From assembly GCA_023512255.1 (NCBI GenBank), contig JAILZY010000028.1, positions 1 through 41,498 of the forward strand: DNA of 41,498 nucleotides, given 5' to 3'. This document shows, piece by piece, positions 24,335-32,912 of the stretch (position 1 is the first letter of the stretch; each line of letters starts with the position of its first letter). Source of the DNA: a bacterium. Lineage in GTDB: Bacteria > SZUA-182 > DTGQ01. The position numbers were made by a program, and so were the translations under genes. Below the pieces are notes generated by a model that ran no database searches, was not told the origin of the DNA, and saw nothing but the letters and a program-made list of their open reading frames with translations.

Positions 24335-26150
24335 ATAAAGTGAAGAGGAGGCACAGGCTACGCAGTTTTTTGCTCAAACCGTATTTTTTCATTTTCCGCC
24401 ATAAGGTAGGCCTGCTGATATCCAGCTTTTGCATAACTGCCTTCAGATTCCAGTCGCATTCCTCCAGGATACTGAGGAGAACTTCTTTATCGATTTGGTC
24501 TCTCGAGAGACCCTCCATCATCCCAACCTTGATAACCTGATCGACCTGTGGATTAAGAAGATCTTGAGGAAGATGTCTGGGTTGTATAGTAAGTCCCTTA
24601 CATTTGACAAAGGCATGTTCAATAAGATGCTCTAATTCCCTGATATTTCCCGGCCAGGAATGCCGAAAAAGAATCCTCATGGCTTCTCTTGACAGGCCGG
24701 TAATTTTTTTACCTGTCTTCTGGTTGAATTTCTCAATAAAATGCATTGCCAGAAGAGGAAGGTCATCTATTCTCTCCCTGAGAGGAGGTAGTTTTATTTC
24801 TACTACCTTTAGGCGGTAATAAAGATCTTCACGGAATCTTCCGCGGGCTACTTCCTCTTTGACGTCCTTATTGGTAGCGGCAATAATCCGTACATCTACC
24901 TTGATTGTTTTTTCACCGCCAACCTTCTCAAATTCCCGCTCCTGGAGCACCCGCAACAGTTTAGTCTGAAGGTTGAGGCTCATATCTGCAATCTCGTCCA
25001 AAAATAGCGTCCCGCCATTAGCCAGCTCAAACCGCCCGGTTTTATCCTTGATAGCGCCGGTAAAGGCTCCTTTTACATGTCCGAACAGTTCACTTTCCAA
25101 AAGATTTTCAGAAAGCACGGAGCAGCTGACCCCAATAAAGGGTTTTGAAGCCAGTAATCCCTGGTAGTGGATAGCGCGGGCGACTAGTTCCTTGCCGGTT
25201 CCGCTCTCGCCCTGGATGAGAACGGTAGCTTTACTCTGAGATACATCTTTAATCGTCTCGTAAATCTCCTGCATTTTCGGGTTTCTGCCAATGATTTCTC
25301 CACAACGGAATTTCCTGGTTAAAGGACTCAGTCGGAGTTTTTCTAACTTGAGCAATTGATCTTCGAGCCTCTTCCTTTTAGTAATATCCCGATAAATTCC
25401 CATGATCTGCTTTTCCTGGCTATCCTGACTTATTATTTCCGACTCGTTTGCCTCCAGTAAAATAATACCACCATGTTTCGTCTTACATTCGAGCAGATGA
25501 GGCTCCAAGTATCTTTGCAAATCTTCCTGGTCCTGAATCTGTTTACGCCATGGATCATTAATTGGATTTTCAGTGAGGAATTGTCGAAAGGGTTTAAAGC
25601 AAACCTCGTCCACTTGATACCCCATAATTTTTTCAATAGATTCACTTACGAATAAAATGGTGCCCTGCAGGTCTTGCACCAGAATCAAATCACGCGAATG
25701 AGAAACCAGGGTACAATATTTTTTTTCCGAAATCAGCAGCTTTTGTTCCAACTCCTTTTCCTTGGTAATATCCCTGACGATCTCTACTATAGCTTTTTTT
25801 TGATTATCTCGTATCAAGGGGGCAGCCTTGATTTCAAACAACCGGCCTTTAAAAGTATTTTGACAATGAATAATATTTTGCCCTTGAGATGAGTTTTCAA
25901 TATCCAATAAGGGACAAAAAGTGCAAGGCTGATTATGGCCGCATAAAAACTTGAAACACTGATTTCCGATTTGATCTTCAAAGTATGATATAGCTGTCTG
26001 ATTCATAAACTCAATTATATGCTCATCATTGATGACCAGCACAGCATCAGCCATACTGTGGAACAGGTTATAAAGATTATCTCTTTCCTGTTTGATCTTC
26101 TCTTCAAGTTTTAGCTTGTTCATCAAAAAGGTGGTCTGTGCTTCGAGCAA
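24333..26150 (-). CDS. PAS-PAS-AAA+-HTH sigma-54 activator (cytoplasmic part)
   Basis: Enhancer-binding activator of RpoN. It has two PAS domains (about 25-130 and 140-260), then an AAA+ domain with Walker A GESGTGKE (314-321), the sigma-54 contact loop GAFTGA (361-366) and Walker B LFLDEI (382-387). A C-terminal Fis-type helix-turn-helix follows ([20 protein letters not shown]). The first PAS has four cysteines at 65, 70, 76 and 79 ending in PCTFCP, a pattern that could hold a metal or redox group. The nominal TTG start has no ribosome binding site. The same frame extends upstream ([18 protein letters not shown]) into the sensor frame, which is one base out of phase. The two therefore form one membrane-bound regulator. 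Confidence 0.9.
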   Translation of the reverse strand: MLEAQTTFLMNKLKLEEKIKQERDNLYNLFHSMADAVLVINDEHIIEFMNQTAISYFEDQIGNQCFKFLCGHNQPCTFCPLLDIENSSQGQNIIHCQNTFKGRLFEIKAAPLIRDNQKKAIVEIVRDITKEKELEQKLLISEKKYCTLVSHSRDLILVQDLQGTILFVSESIEKIMGYQVDEVCFKPFRQFLTENPINDPWRKQIQDQEDLQRYLEPHLLECKTKHGGIILLEANESEIISQDSQEKQIMGIYRDITKRKRLEDQLLKLEKLRLSPLTRKFRCGEIIGRNPKMQEIYETIKDVSQSKATVLIQGESGTGKELVARAIHYQGLLASKPFIGVSCSVLSENLLESELFGHVKGAFTGAIKDKTGRFELANGGTLFLDEIADMSLNLQTKLLRVLQEREFEKVGGEKTIKVDVRIIAATNKDVKEEVARGRFREDLYYRLKVVEIKLPPLRERIDDLPLLAMHFIEKFNQKTGKKITGLSREAMRILFRHSWPGNIRELEHLIEHAFVKCKGLTIQPRHLPQDLLNPQVDQVIKVGMMEGLSRDQIDKEVLLSILEECDWNLKAVMQKLDISRPTLWRKMKKYGLSKKLRSLCLLFTL

Positions 26151-26160
26151 GTTTTTCTTC

Positions 26161-27168
26161 TTATTGGCTTGATGAAAGAGAGATCCCCCCAGAAAAAAAA
26201 ATGCTCAGAAGAATGAAAATAAGGAGTAAAATATTTCGGGTATTATCCCTGATCGGATTGTAAAGAGAAGTATAGGGTGTAGTTATTCCGATTAACCATT
26301 TTGTTGAGTCGAGCACAAGAGGCGTGAAAGCGTAAAGCTCCTGATCTTTACCCCAAAAAGGATAAATGCCAAAGGCTTCTTTTCCATCCCTCAAGTCTTG
26401 GCAAGGGCTCTTTTGGCTCTTGGCTTTTCTATATCTTCTCTGCGATTGTGCCTTTTCTATAATATCCCAGTAATTTTTTAAAAGTAAAGAAGAGTCAGGA
26501 TGATAAACAATCAACCCTTTTTGATTAATTATCCATACGCTGCTTTCCGTTTGCATGCCAAGCTTTTCTGACTCAAGAAAGGGCAAAAAGAAGTCGGTGA
26601 ACGTATCCATATGGATAATACAGCACAATACACCGATAACTTTCCTTTTATCCGCTCCTTCTAGTGGAAAAATAGGATAGCTCATGAGTATGACATAATC
26701 CTTCGATTTAGTAAAAAAGCAATTACTGATACTAGGTTTACCATTTCGAAAAACCTGCTTTATACATGGCATATCATTCAATATCTTATCCACTTCATGC
26801 TCAACAATAGGATAGATATATTCAACCCTCCCATTTTGATCAATCTTACAGATGGAATTTATCTTATCACTGAAAAGGCGGTAAAAATCCTGAAATAATT
26901 TGGCATAAGCTTTCGGCTTTTCCTGCTGCAAATCCTTTTCAGCGCTCAAGTGGGTGATTTCTTTATCTAAATCTTTCATACTCCGCTGGATAGCGATTGC
27001 CACAGTTCTAACGAGATTAAGCTGATCAGTATGGAACGATTGGATTATGGTCTTCGGAAAGCTTTTAATTATCTTAAGAAAGAGCAGAATGGCTATGAAA
27101 AACAGAACGATGAAGACGGCTATAATCAGGAGCGGTCCCTTTTTCCTGGGTATCAGCAACTTGTTCAT
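26161..27168 (-). CDS. dCache-type sensor domain with two membrane helices, N-terminal part of the split activator
   Basis: An N-terminal helix (about 13-35) anchors a 270-residue periplasmic region. That region has features of a double Cache ligand sensor: WIINQKGLIVYHPDSSLL, a preceding C-rich loop, and YAFTPLVLDSTKWLIGITTP. A second helix (NILLLIFILLSIFF) follows. The frame is lost at a run of nine T (coding strand; plus 26193-26201). Dropping one T continues as SIFFLGGSLFHQANKKKN straight into the PAS-AAA gene. Start: ATG at 27168 (third codon of the open frame) with GAGG 9 nt before it. This would detect an external ligand and activate sigma-54 promoters. Confidence 0.8.
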   Translation of the reverse strand: MNKLLIPRKKGPLLIIAVFIVLFFIAILLFLKIIKSFPKTIIQSFHTDQLNLVRTVAIAIQRSMKDLDKEITHLSAEKDLQQEKPKAYAKLFQDFYRLFSDKINSICKIDQNGRVEYIYPIVEHEVDKILNDMPCIKQVFRNGKPSISNCFFTKSKDYVILMSYPIFPLEGADKRKVIGVLCCIIHMDTFTDFFLPFLESEKLGMQTESSVWIINQKGLIVYHPDSSLLLKNYWDIIEKAQSQRRYRKAKSQKSPCQDLRDGKEAFGIYPFWGKDQELYAFTPLVLDSTKWLIGITTPYTSLYNPIRDNTRNILLLIFILLSIFFSGGISLSSSQ

Positions 27169-27181
27169 ATTCAAAAGCCTC

Positions 27182-27196
27182 GACCAAAGTTTGGTC
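27182..27196. promoter_or_regulatory. Perfect 15-bp palindrome in the activator leader
   Basis: GACCAAAGTTTGGTC lies 13 bp before the sensor start codon. Position and symmetry suit a repressor or autoregulatory operator. No family can be assigned. Confidence 0.35.
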
Positions 27197-27341
27197 TCAA
27201 AATACCAGTATCTGGGGAGCGAAGTGTATGCGATGCAGCTGATAATACTATACCTTAATTATACCTGCGGTTAGATATATTTAAAAGAGAAAAACCTCTC
27301 GCAGAAAACAAGTAATTGAAATATAATAATATCTTGTATTT

Positions 27342-27750
27342 TTATGCACTTATGCTATATTCGGCAGGGGCCTGGCGATAGATGCTGAGTGCCCGATCCA
27401 GGATGTCCGCGGCCTGCACGGATCTTGCCGGCTGGATGCTACCTGCTTGTTCCCGGAAAAACCATGTTTGATCTAATCAGAGGCGAATCCATAAATTACC
27501 CAAAAGATATAGGGTCAAAAAGATCAACAGCCCTCCGGCCAAAATCAACAGCAGATTGGATAAAGAAAACTGCCGGTTGCAGGGCAGGCTTTTTGATCGG
27601 CTTGAGCTTGACCAAGCCTGGACAGACAGCTTTGGCAGTAGTTGATCCCATCTACTCGAGTTGAGCATTCACTACAAATTGCACAGCGGCATTGAACACA
27701 CAAACCAATGGCCCGGCAATTAGGATAGGATGTAGGCTTACAAGCTTGCT
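27342..27750 (-). pseudogene. Decayed B-box zinc-finger membrane protein
   Basis: Three pieces of one broken gene are visible. From 27718 to 27545 one frame reads CRAIGLCVQCRCAICSECST, then RVDGINYCQSCL, a clear B-box/treble-clef signature. A shift of frame then gives SLSNLLLILAGGLLIFLTLY and LLGNLWIRL, a membrane helix, ending in TGA at 27477. The same frame continues past the TGA as AADILDRALSIYRQAPAEYS to a TAA at 27342. An in-frame TAA and no start codon are found at the 5' end. So there is at least one frameshift and one or two nonsense codons. It follows a paralogous intact B-box gene on the same strand. The 63-codon frame at 27477-27668 alone is not a gene. Confidence 0.65.
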
Positions 27751-27777
27751 GGAAGATTTAACTGGCTGCTCCTCTGG

Positions 27778-28665
27778 CTACCATAGGCCCATTCTTACCC
27801 CTACGATAGCTATTAGGCTGGCTGCGGCTATCACCATGAGAAGAGGAACAAAGATCATGGCTAAAATGGCCTGAGCTATCGAGAGTTTGTGCAGCCGCCT
27901 CAATCCACTAAAGATCACAATCTGAGTGATAATTACAGCCCCCAGGTTGATAAGCGGAATCGCTGCCAACACCTGAGCGGCGCTCCCATAGCCAACAATT
28001 CGAAAGGTTTGATTAAAATCTCTTCTCTTGAACTGTAGCCAGATTCCCAGGTGAATGGAGGCTGCACTCAAAAAAAGAGTGATCGGGACAGCTATCAATA
28101 AGATCATGCTCCCGGCAATCAATCCCAGAACTCCGCCCATGAGGATTGGTAGGGAAGAGAACATCGAATATAGGGGGAAAAACATGACGCCTACAACTAG
28201 GGCATGAGCAAATGATAGATAACCAAAGGTGAGAGCCGAGGTTTTGTCCGGGGTGAGGGGAAGTTTATCAAAAAAATTAAATGGATGCAGGATAATCTCC
28301 TTCCAGGTGATCCAGTATCTGGTGTAAAAGAAAATGGATTTGTCTTCCCAGGCGCAATAGCGGCTATTTTCCTCTATTTTTCTATAGCAATCCTGGCAAT
28401 AGGGGCTACTTTGTCCGCTGACCGGATCGGTGTAGGAGACTCTACACTGATCGCAGATAAAGGTAGCGCAGCGGGTACAAACCCCGATAGCCTCAGCCTC
28501 GGGATGGTAGCCGCAGGTGGGTCGGACAACATAAGAAGAGGTCTCTTCGGCTACGGTTGAGTAGCTCTGCCTGGTGGCAGCGCACTCAGCACACAATCCC
28601 TCGGCAGCCTGCTCGCTCGGCAGGAGAGGTTTTTGGCACTGACTGCAAACTGGCTTATCTTCCAT
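27778..28665 (-). CDS. B-box zinc-finger protein with a Yip1-like membrane domain
   Basis: Membrane protein of 295 residues. The N-terminus has a zinc ribbon (CSQC 7-10, CAEC 26-29) and then a B-box type site (CGYHPEAEAIGVCTRCATFI, CDQC, YCQDC). The rest has about five membrane helices in the arrangement of the Yip1/DUF1282 family (WKEIILHPFNFFDKLP, then FGYLSFAHALVVGVMFFPLY). Bacterial proteins combining these parts are known only as families; their role is undefined, perhaps membrane organisation. The ribosome binding site before the ATG is poor. The decayed paralogue lies directly downstream. Confidence 0.82.
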   Translation of the reverse strand: MEDKPVCSQCQKPLLPSEQAAEGLCAECAATRQSYSTVAEETSSYVVRPTCGYHPEAEAIGVCTRCATFICDQCRVSYTDPVSGQSSPYCQDCYRKIEENSRYCAWEDKSIFFYTRYWITWKEIILHPFNFFDKLPLTPDKTSALTFGYLSFAHALVVGVMFFPLYSMFSSLPILMGGVLGLIAGSMILLIAVPITLFLSAASIHLGIWLQFKRRDFNQTFRIVGYGSAAQVLAAIPLINLGAVIITQIVIFSGLRRLHKLSIAQAILAMIFVPLLMVIAAASLIAIVGVRMGLW

Positions 28666-28783
28666 CTGGTTCTCTGGGATGAAATATTTTTAGATAACCA
28701 TATCATAAAAAGGAGTTTTCAGTCAAATTGCTGCAAGCAGCCATAAAATCTAGCTCCTTATACGAGCCCCCACCCTCTTCCAT

Positions 28784-30619
28784 TCACAGATACCGCTGTC
28801 GCTCTCCCAGGAGAATGATGTCCCGCAGAGCCTGCTCACCTCTTGCTCTCATCCAGGCTCTCTCAAAGTGATGTCCCTGAGCGATCTGGGCAAGAGATGC
28901 CAGAGCCCGCAGGTGGAAGTTTCGCTCATCTTTTGTCCCCACTAGGACGAAGATAGCATGAACCCGAGGTGCGGTGTCTGAAAAGGCAATCCCTGGTCGT
29001 GATCTAGCCAGTAGAATATCGAATACCCGCTCGCCTTCAATAATAATATGAGGTATGGCTAGCCATGGGCTTATAGCCGTGCTGCTCTCCCTCTCCCGGT
29101 CCACAAGCAATTGAAAAAGTACGTTCGGCTCTTCTTGCAGCCTGCTAGCCAGAGTTTTGGCTACAAGATGCATAAATTCCGTAAGGTCCATCTCCTTGTC
29201 AATATCCAGAACGGGGCTGTTTTCTATGATCTGGTCGAATCGATCCCTGACAATATTATCCCTTTCCCGAATGATTTCCCTCAATTCGGATTCCAGGGAG
29301 CCGGTAGCCAACTCCTTGGCTGTGATCCGCTCAAGTAGGTGAAGCAGCGCATATTCTTTGTTAACTCTGATGCGGCCATAGAACCAATAGATGAGAAATC
29401 CGCTGACCATGAGAATGATAGTTGTGACCACAGCTTCCCAGCCCATCTCCAGCAGGAGAAACACCAGGCCAATAATGCCGGCGATCTGCATCCAGGGATA
29501 TAAGGGTGCTCGAAAGCTCGGCTGATAGTTTTGCATCCTGCCCTCACGGATAATAATAATGGACAGATTAGCCAGGATATAGGTGAGAATAAGAATGGCC
29601 GAGCCTGCTTCAACCAGAACATCTAGTCTGAGAAATAAAATAGCCATGACCATACTGCCGGTGACTAGAATGGAAAGCTGGGGAGTTTTAAATCGCGGGC
29701 TGATCTTACCCAAAGATTGTGGAATAAGACCATCCCTGCTTAAGGCCAAAAGATACCTGGCCGCAGACATGATGCCTGCATTCGCGGTAGTAACACAGGC
29801 TAAAATAGCCGCCATGTTCAAGGCTATCCTTCCAAACGGCCCCATAATAGCCGCGGCTCCATCCGAGATAGGAACCATAGATTTGCTCAGCTCTTCAGCC
29901 TTAAGTATGCCTATGGTAACAAAAACCATAAGGCTGTAGAGGCTAGCTACCACTAAAATCGAGAGAATCATTCCTAAAGGAATATCATGGCCCGGCTTTT
30001 TTACCTCCTCGGCCACACTGACCACCTTTAGCAAACCGCCGTAAGAGAGAAAGACAAATCCAGCACTGGAAAGGATAATGCCCAGACCATGAGGGGCAAA
30101 GGGTGAAAAGTGTTGAACCTGAACTGCCGGCAGGCCACGAACTATATAGAGAAGCATGAGAGACAGCAACCCAAAGACCAGCATGGCCTGAAGACTGCCT
30201 GCCTCTTTGACTCCAACCAGATTAACCGTAATAAAGAAAATACAGAGCAGCAGCGAAATTATCCGAATATCAACCCCAAGGAATGGAGTTACAAAAATAG
30301 CCGTTCCAAGCAGGGCAAATGCGCTCTTTACCGAGAGCGAAAACCAGCTAAGCAGGCCAGCTACTGTGCCTGCACCAGGCCCTAAACCGCGGGTTATGAA
30401 AAAGTAATCCCCGCCCGCTTTAGGCATAGCCGTGGCCATCTCGGCTATGCTGAACATGCCGGTTGCAGCTAGCAGACCAGCCAGGGCAAAGCAGATAATA
30501 GCTGCCGGACCAGCCTTGGCGTAAACAAGCCCCGGTAGAACAAAAAGCTCAGCGCCGATCATAGAGCCGGCAGCAATACTGAAAATATGAATCAAGCCAA
30601 GTTCTTTTTTCAATTCCAT
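28784..30619 (-). CDS. APC-family amino-acid permease fused to a PTS EIIA domain
   Basis: Inner-membrane transporter of 611 residues. The first 420 carry about twelve helices with the APC start LGLIHIFSIAAGSMIGAELF and an AEMATAMPKAGGDYFF segment. After a cytoplasmic linker (about 420-465) comes a PTS EIIA type-2/EIIANtr-like domain. Its AIPH motif keeps the phosphorylatable His (about 524), and the supporting His in FHLRALASLAQIA is also present. So transport may be governed by phosphotransfer; this is inference. Start: ATG at 30619, just before the conserved N-terminus. The longer TTG-started frame to 30688 adds 23 unlikely residues. No strong ribosome binding site is visible. Confidence 0.9.
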   Translation of the reverse strand: MELKKELGLIHIFSIAAGSMIGAELFVLPGLVYAKAGPAAIICFALAGLLAATGMFSIAEMATAMPKAGGDYFFITRGLGPGAGTVAGLLSWFSLSVKSAFALLGTAIFVTPFLGVDIRIISLLLCIFFITVNLVGVKEAGSLQAMLVFGLLSLMLLYIVRGLPAVQVQHFSPFAPHGLGIILSSAGFVFLSYGGLLKVVSVAEEVKKPGHDIPLGMILSILVVASLYSLMVFVTIGILKAEELSKSMVPISDGAAAIMGPFGRIALNMAAILACVTTANAGIMSAARYLLALSRDGLIPQSLGKISPRFKTPQLSILVTGSMVMAILFLRLDVLVEAGSAILILTYILANLSIIIIREGRMQNYQPSFRAPLYPWMQIAGIIGLVFLLLEMGWEAVVTTIILMVSGFLIYWFYGRIRVNKEYALLHLLERITAKELATGSLESELREIIRERDNIVRDRFDQIIENSPVLDIDKEMDLTEFMHLVAKTLASRLQEEPNVLFQLLVDRERESSTAISPWLAIPHIIIEGERVFDILLARSRPGIAFSDTAPRVHAIFVLVGTKDERNFHLRALASLAQIAQGHHFERAWMRARGEQALRDIILLGERQRYL

Positions 30620-30801
30620 GATTACGTTATACCAAACAATGAATGGTACACCGCGGCGAGCAAGAGAGCAGCACACCTTGCCTCTCAAGGCGATTGCAGA
30701 GAAATGGGGTAGCCAATAATATCAAAATGTTATCGAGTTATCCTAAAATTATAACGATTAATCCTCAACTGATTAATCCTTAATAAGTATTGATATCTTT
30801 A

Positions 30802-30906
30802 CTATACTTTTGCAGAAATTTCTTAACGCCTTGAAATTCTTGAAAGTTACCTCTAATAGCAAATCCAGTAAAATCAAGGCCTTGGAGAAAAAGTGCCAAA
30901 GCATAG
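30802..30906. mobile_element. Non-autonomous element, family B copy 2 (105 bp)
   Basis: Begins CTATACTTTTGC and ends GCCAAAGCATAG, with the exact 6-bp duplication TCTTTA on both sides (30796-30801 and 30907-30912). It aligns end to end with the copy at 6692-6797. A longer direct repeat, TTAATAAGTATTGATATCT, also flanks it (30780-30798, 30910-30928). Confidence 0.75.
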
Positions 30907-31335
30907 TCTTTAATAAGTATTGATATCTAACTATTTGATATCTTTGGCGATTGCCTTGCCCTTGCTCTTGCCCGGGTGTGAAAGATAATAAAGATAAAAA
31001 AAAGAAGGCATCCTCCTTGCCCTTACAGACATAGGCACCTTTGACCATCCGCCTTCGGGCAAGGAGGCCGCAACATTGTACAAGATCGAAAGGAGGCCAA
31101 CAACATGTACGATGTAACTATCGTCAAATAAAATAAATTCCTTCTACAAAGATAGAGTTTAGCTTAAAGATATTTTTATAGAGTTAGCTTACAGATATTT
31201 TGTAGAGATTATATCATACTTTTCTTTCTCATGAAAATCGGCTATGCTTATTTTCAGATGTTTTCTGTCCTTTATGTGGAAACTTTTTATGGGGCTCATT
31301 TTTCGGCTTATTGACTTGTAAATCAGACAGATAAG
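30907..31335. other. Gap with short repeats and a decayed leader
   Basis: No gene is supported here. TAGAGTTTAGCTTAAAGATA (31153 on) recurs slightly changed from 31179, a 26-bp period duplication. The stretch 31012-31131 is described separately. Confidence 0.45.
31012..31131 (+). promoter_or_regulatory. Hairpin over a ribosome binding site, with an 8-codon remnant gene
   Basis: CCTCCTTGCCC (31012-31022) pairs perfectly with GGGCAAGGAGG (31057-31067), so a folded leader would hide that Shine-Dalgarno-like sequence. A second AAAGGAGG (31090-31097) is 7 nt before ATG 31105, which opens MYDVTIVK and stops at 31131. The start resembles flavoprotein N-termini, but the body is missing. It looks like the leader and first codons of a lost gene. 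Confidence 0.35.
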
Positions 31336-31464
31336 TGGTCTTTTCGCTAACAAAGTGCGCAAGCTGGGCAGACACAAGGTCCGCCCTTACAATTGATAGC
31401 GTAATTGATCCGCTGCGCAACTTTTGTTACGCACTTAGCGAAAGAACCACTTAGCAAAAGAACA
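31336..31464. mobile_element. Non-autonomous element, family A copy 2 (129 bp)
   Basis: The left end is TGGTCTTTTCGCTAA. The outer right end, read inward, is TGTTCTTTTGCTAA, and a second inner copy of the right end (GCGAAAGAACCA) is present. ATAAG flanks both sides (31331-31335, 31465-31469). The interior holds a palindrome, GGGCAGAC with GTCCGCCC. It ends 65 bp upstream of the acyltransferase ATG. Confidence 0.65.
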
Positions 31465-31529
31465 ATAAGTAGTTAGTGGGAAAACAGAATTTCGAGGGCA
31501 AAGAGATTAAATCAAAAAGGATTAAATCC

Positions 31530-32321
31530 ATGGTGGAAGACATTACCCGCACTGACAGCTATGATACACCTGAGGAGAAGCGAAGGCTCAGCCTTTGGGC
31601 CAGGCTTTTTTCAGTGCAGATTTCCTTCTATGCCCAGGTGGGTCGAGCCGTATTGAAAGGTTGGCGAGTTGCTCGCAAAGGGGGCTACAACAATGCCCTC
31701 TGGTGCGAGCAAAGTCGGGGGATTATTGAACTTGTTGAATCGCATGGGGGGATTTTCCATATCAGCGGCCTGGATCATATTCGCCGCACGCCAGGTCCGG
31801 TGGTATTTATCAGCAATCACATGAGTACCCTAGAGAGTCTTGTTTTACCCTGCCTGATTTTGCCTTTTAAGGATCTTACCTTCGTGGTTAAAGAGAGCCT
31901 GCTGAACTACCCCTTTTTTGGCCCTATATTAAAGAGCATTGAGCCGATCGCCGTAACTAGAAAAAATCCAAGGGAGGATTTAAAAACCGTCCTTCAAAAG
32001 GGTGGAGAAAGTCTAAAAAAAGGCCGCTCCGTGCTCATTTTCCCACAGAGCACCCGCTACCCTGACCTTGATCCTGAACGCTTCAATACCCTCGGAATCA
32101 AATTAGCCAAAAACGCCGCCACTCCGGCGATCCCACTGGCTTTGAAGACCGATTTTTGGCCAGTAGGCAGACTAATAAGTGATATCGGGCCAATCGGCCG
32201 CAAAACGCGGGATATCTATTTCAGTTTCGGCCCCCCCATGACCATCCAAGGTAGCGGAAAGGAAGAACATCAGAAGGTTATTAGCTTTATTCAAAATTTC
32301 TTAGCCAGTATTCGAGGTTGA
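31530..32321 (+). CDS. PlsC-type lysophospholipid acyltransferase, divergent motifs
   Basis: Membrane-associated acyltransferase of glycerophospholipid synthesis, probably acylating a lysophosphatidate-like acceptor, 263 residues. The core is present: SNHMSTLES (motif I), then PFFGPILKSIEPIAVTRKNP (motif II, normally G-FIDR) and VLIFPQSTRYPD (motif III, normally FPEGTRS). Motif I is H-X4-E rather than H-X4-D, and motif III has QS for EG. This points to a subfamily distinct from classic PlsC. Start: ATG at 31530, 9 nt after AAAGGA; a GTG at 31476 opens the frame without a site. A family A element ends 65 bp upstream. No neighbouring lipid gene. Confidence 0.85.
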   Translation: MVEDITRTDSYDTPEEKRRLSLWARLFSVQISFYAQVGRAVLKGWRVARKGGYNNALWCEQSRGIIELVESHGGIFHISGLDHIRRTPGPVVFISNHMSTLESLVLPCLILPFKDLTFVVKESLLNYPFFGPILKSIEPIAVTRKNPREDLKTVLQKGGESLKKGRSVLIFPQSTRYPDLDPERFNTLGIKLAKNAATPAIPLALKTDFWPVGRLISDIGPIGRKTRDIYFSFGPPMTIQGSGKEEHQKVISFIQNFLASIRG

Positions 32322-32457
32322 GTGATAGCGGCTAGTCTCACATTTATTTCTACCCCTTAAAATAATCTCTCCCTCCTTAAAAATAATCCCGAAGTTTTCT
32401 CTCACCGTTCCCGAAAAGATTAGTAGAGAAAACCCCTATCAGAAGGAAGGATCGACC

Positions 32458-32775
32458 ATGAAAATTGACAGGCAGACTAACAATATCATCAATCTCGAGC
32501 AGGCTTACAGCGGAGAGCGGATCAGGAAGAGCGAGCGGAGAGCGGATCAGACTCAAAGGGGTGAGAGAACAAATGCTGCCGGAGACAGAGTTAATATTTC
32601 TTCACAAGGCGCAACGATTCAGAGGATAAAAGCAAAGATAGCCGCTATTCCAGATATAAGGCAGGATCTGGTAAACAAAGCCAAGCAGGATTTAGTAAGC
32701 GGAAACTATCAGGTGGACAATGATAAAGTTGCCCGAGCAATGATACGGGAAAGTCTGATGGATTATCTTCTCTGA
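32458..32775 (+). CDS. flgM: Anti-sigma-28 factor FlgM
   Basis: Negative regulator of flagellar late genes: binds FliA (sigma-28) until the hook is complete and is then exported. 105 residues with the usual plan: disordered N-terminus (DRVNISSQGATIQRIKAKIA) and helical sigma-binding C-terminus (VNKAKQDLVSGNYQVDNDKV ARAMIRESLMDYLL). The N-terminal third contains a small internal duplication, ERIRKSERRADQ, from a repeated AGCGGAGAGCGGATCAG stretch. AAGGAAGGA precedes the ATG. It heads the flgM-flgK-flgL cluster. I saw no clear sigma-28 promoter. Confidence 0.9.
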   Translation: MKIDRQTNNIINLEQAYSGERIRKSERRADQTQRGERTNAAGDRVNISSQGATIQRIKAKIAAIPDIRQDLVNKAKQDLVSGNYQVDNDKVARAMIRESLMDYLL

Positions 32776-32797
32776 TCCACAAACTGCTCCAGTCCGA

Positions 32798-32829
32798 TTG
32801 AGTAAGGATCAGGTTGAGTAAGGATCAGG
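32798..32829. repeat. Perfect 16-bp tandem duplication
   Basis: TTGAGTAAGGATCAGG occurs twice, head to tail, between flgM and flgK. It occupies the place where a flgN gene would usually lie. Confidence 0.85.
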
Positions 32830-32912
32830 GCAAGACAAAGGGCAAAAGAGCCGACCCAAAGCGGGCGACAACACCTCAACCCGCCGGGGTGAGATAGGTA
32901 GGTTTTTCAGCC

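Noticed and set aside
27389-27664. 91-codon rightward frame
   Set aside because: It is antisense to the decayed B-box gene, whose translation gives real motifs.
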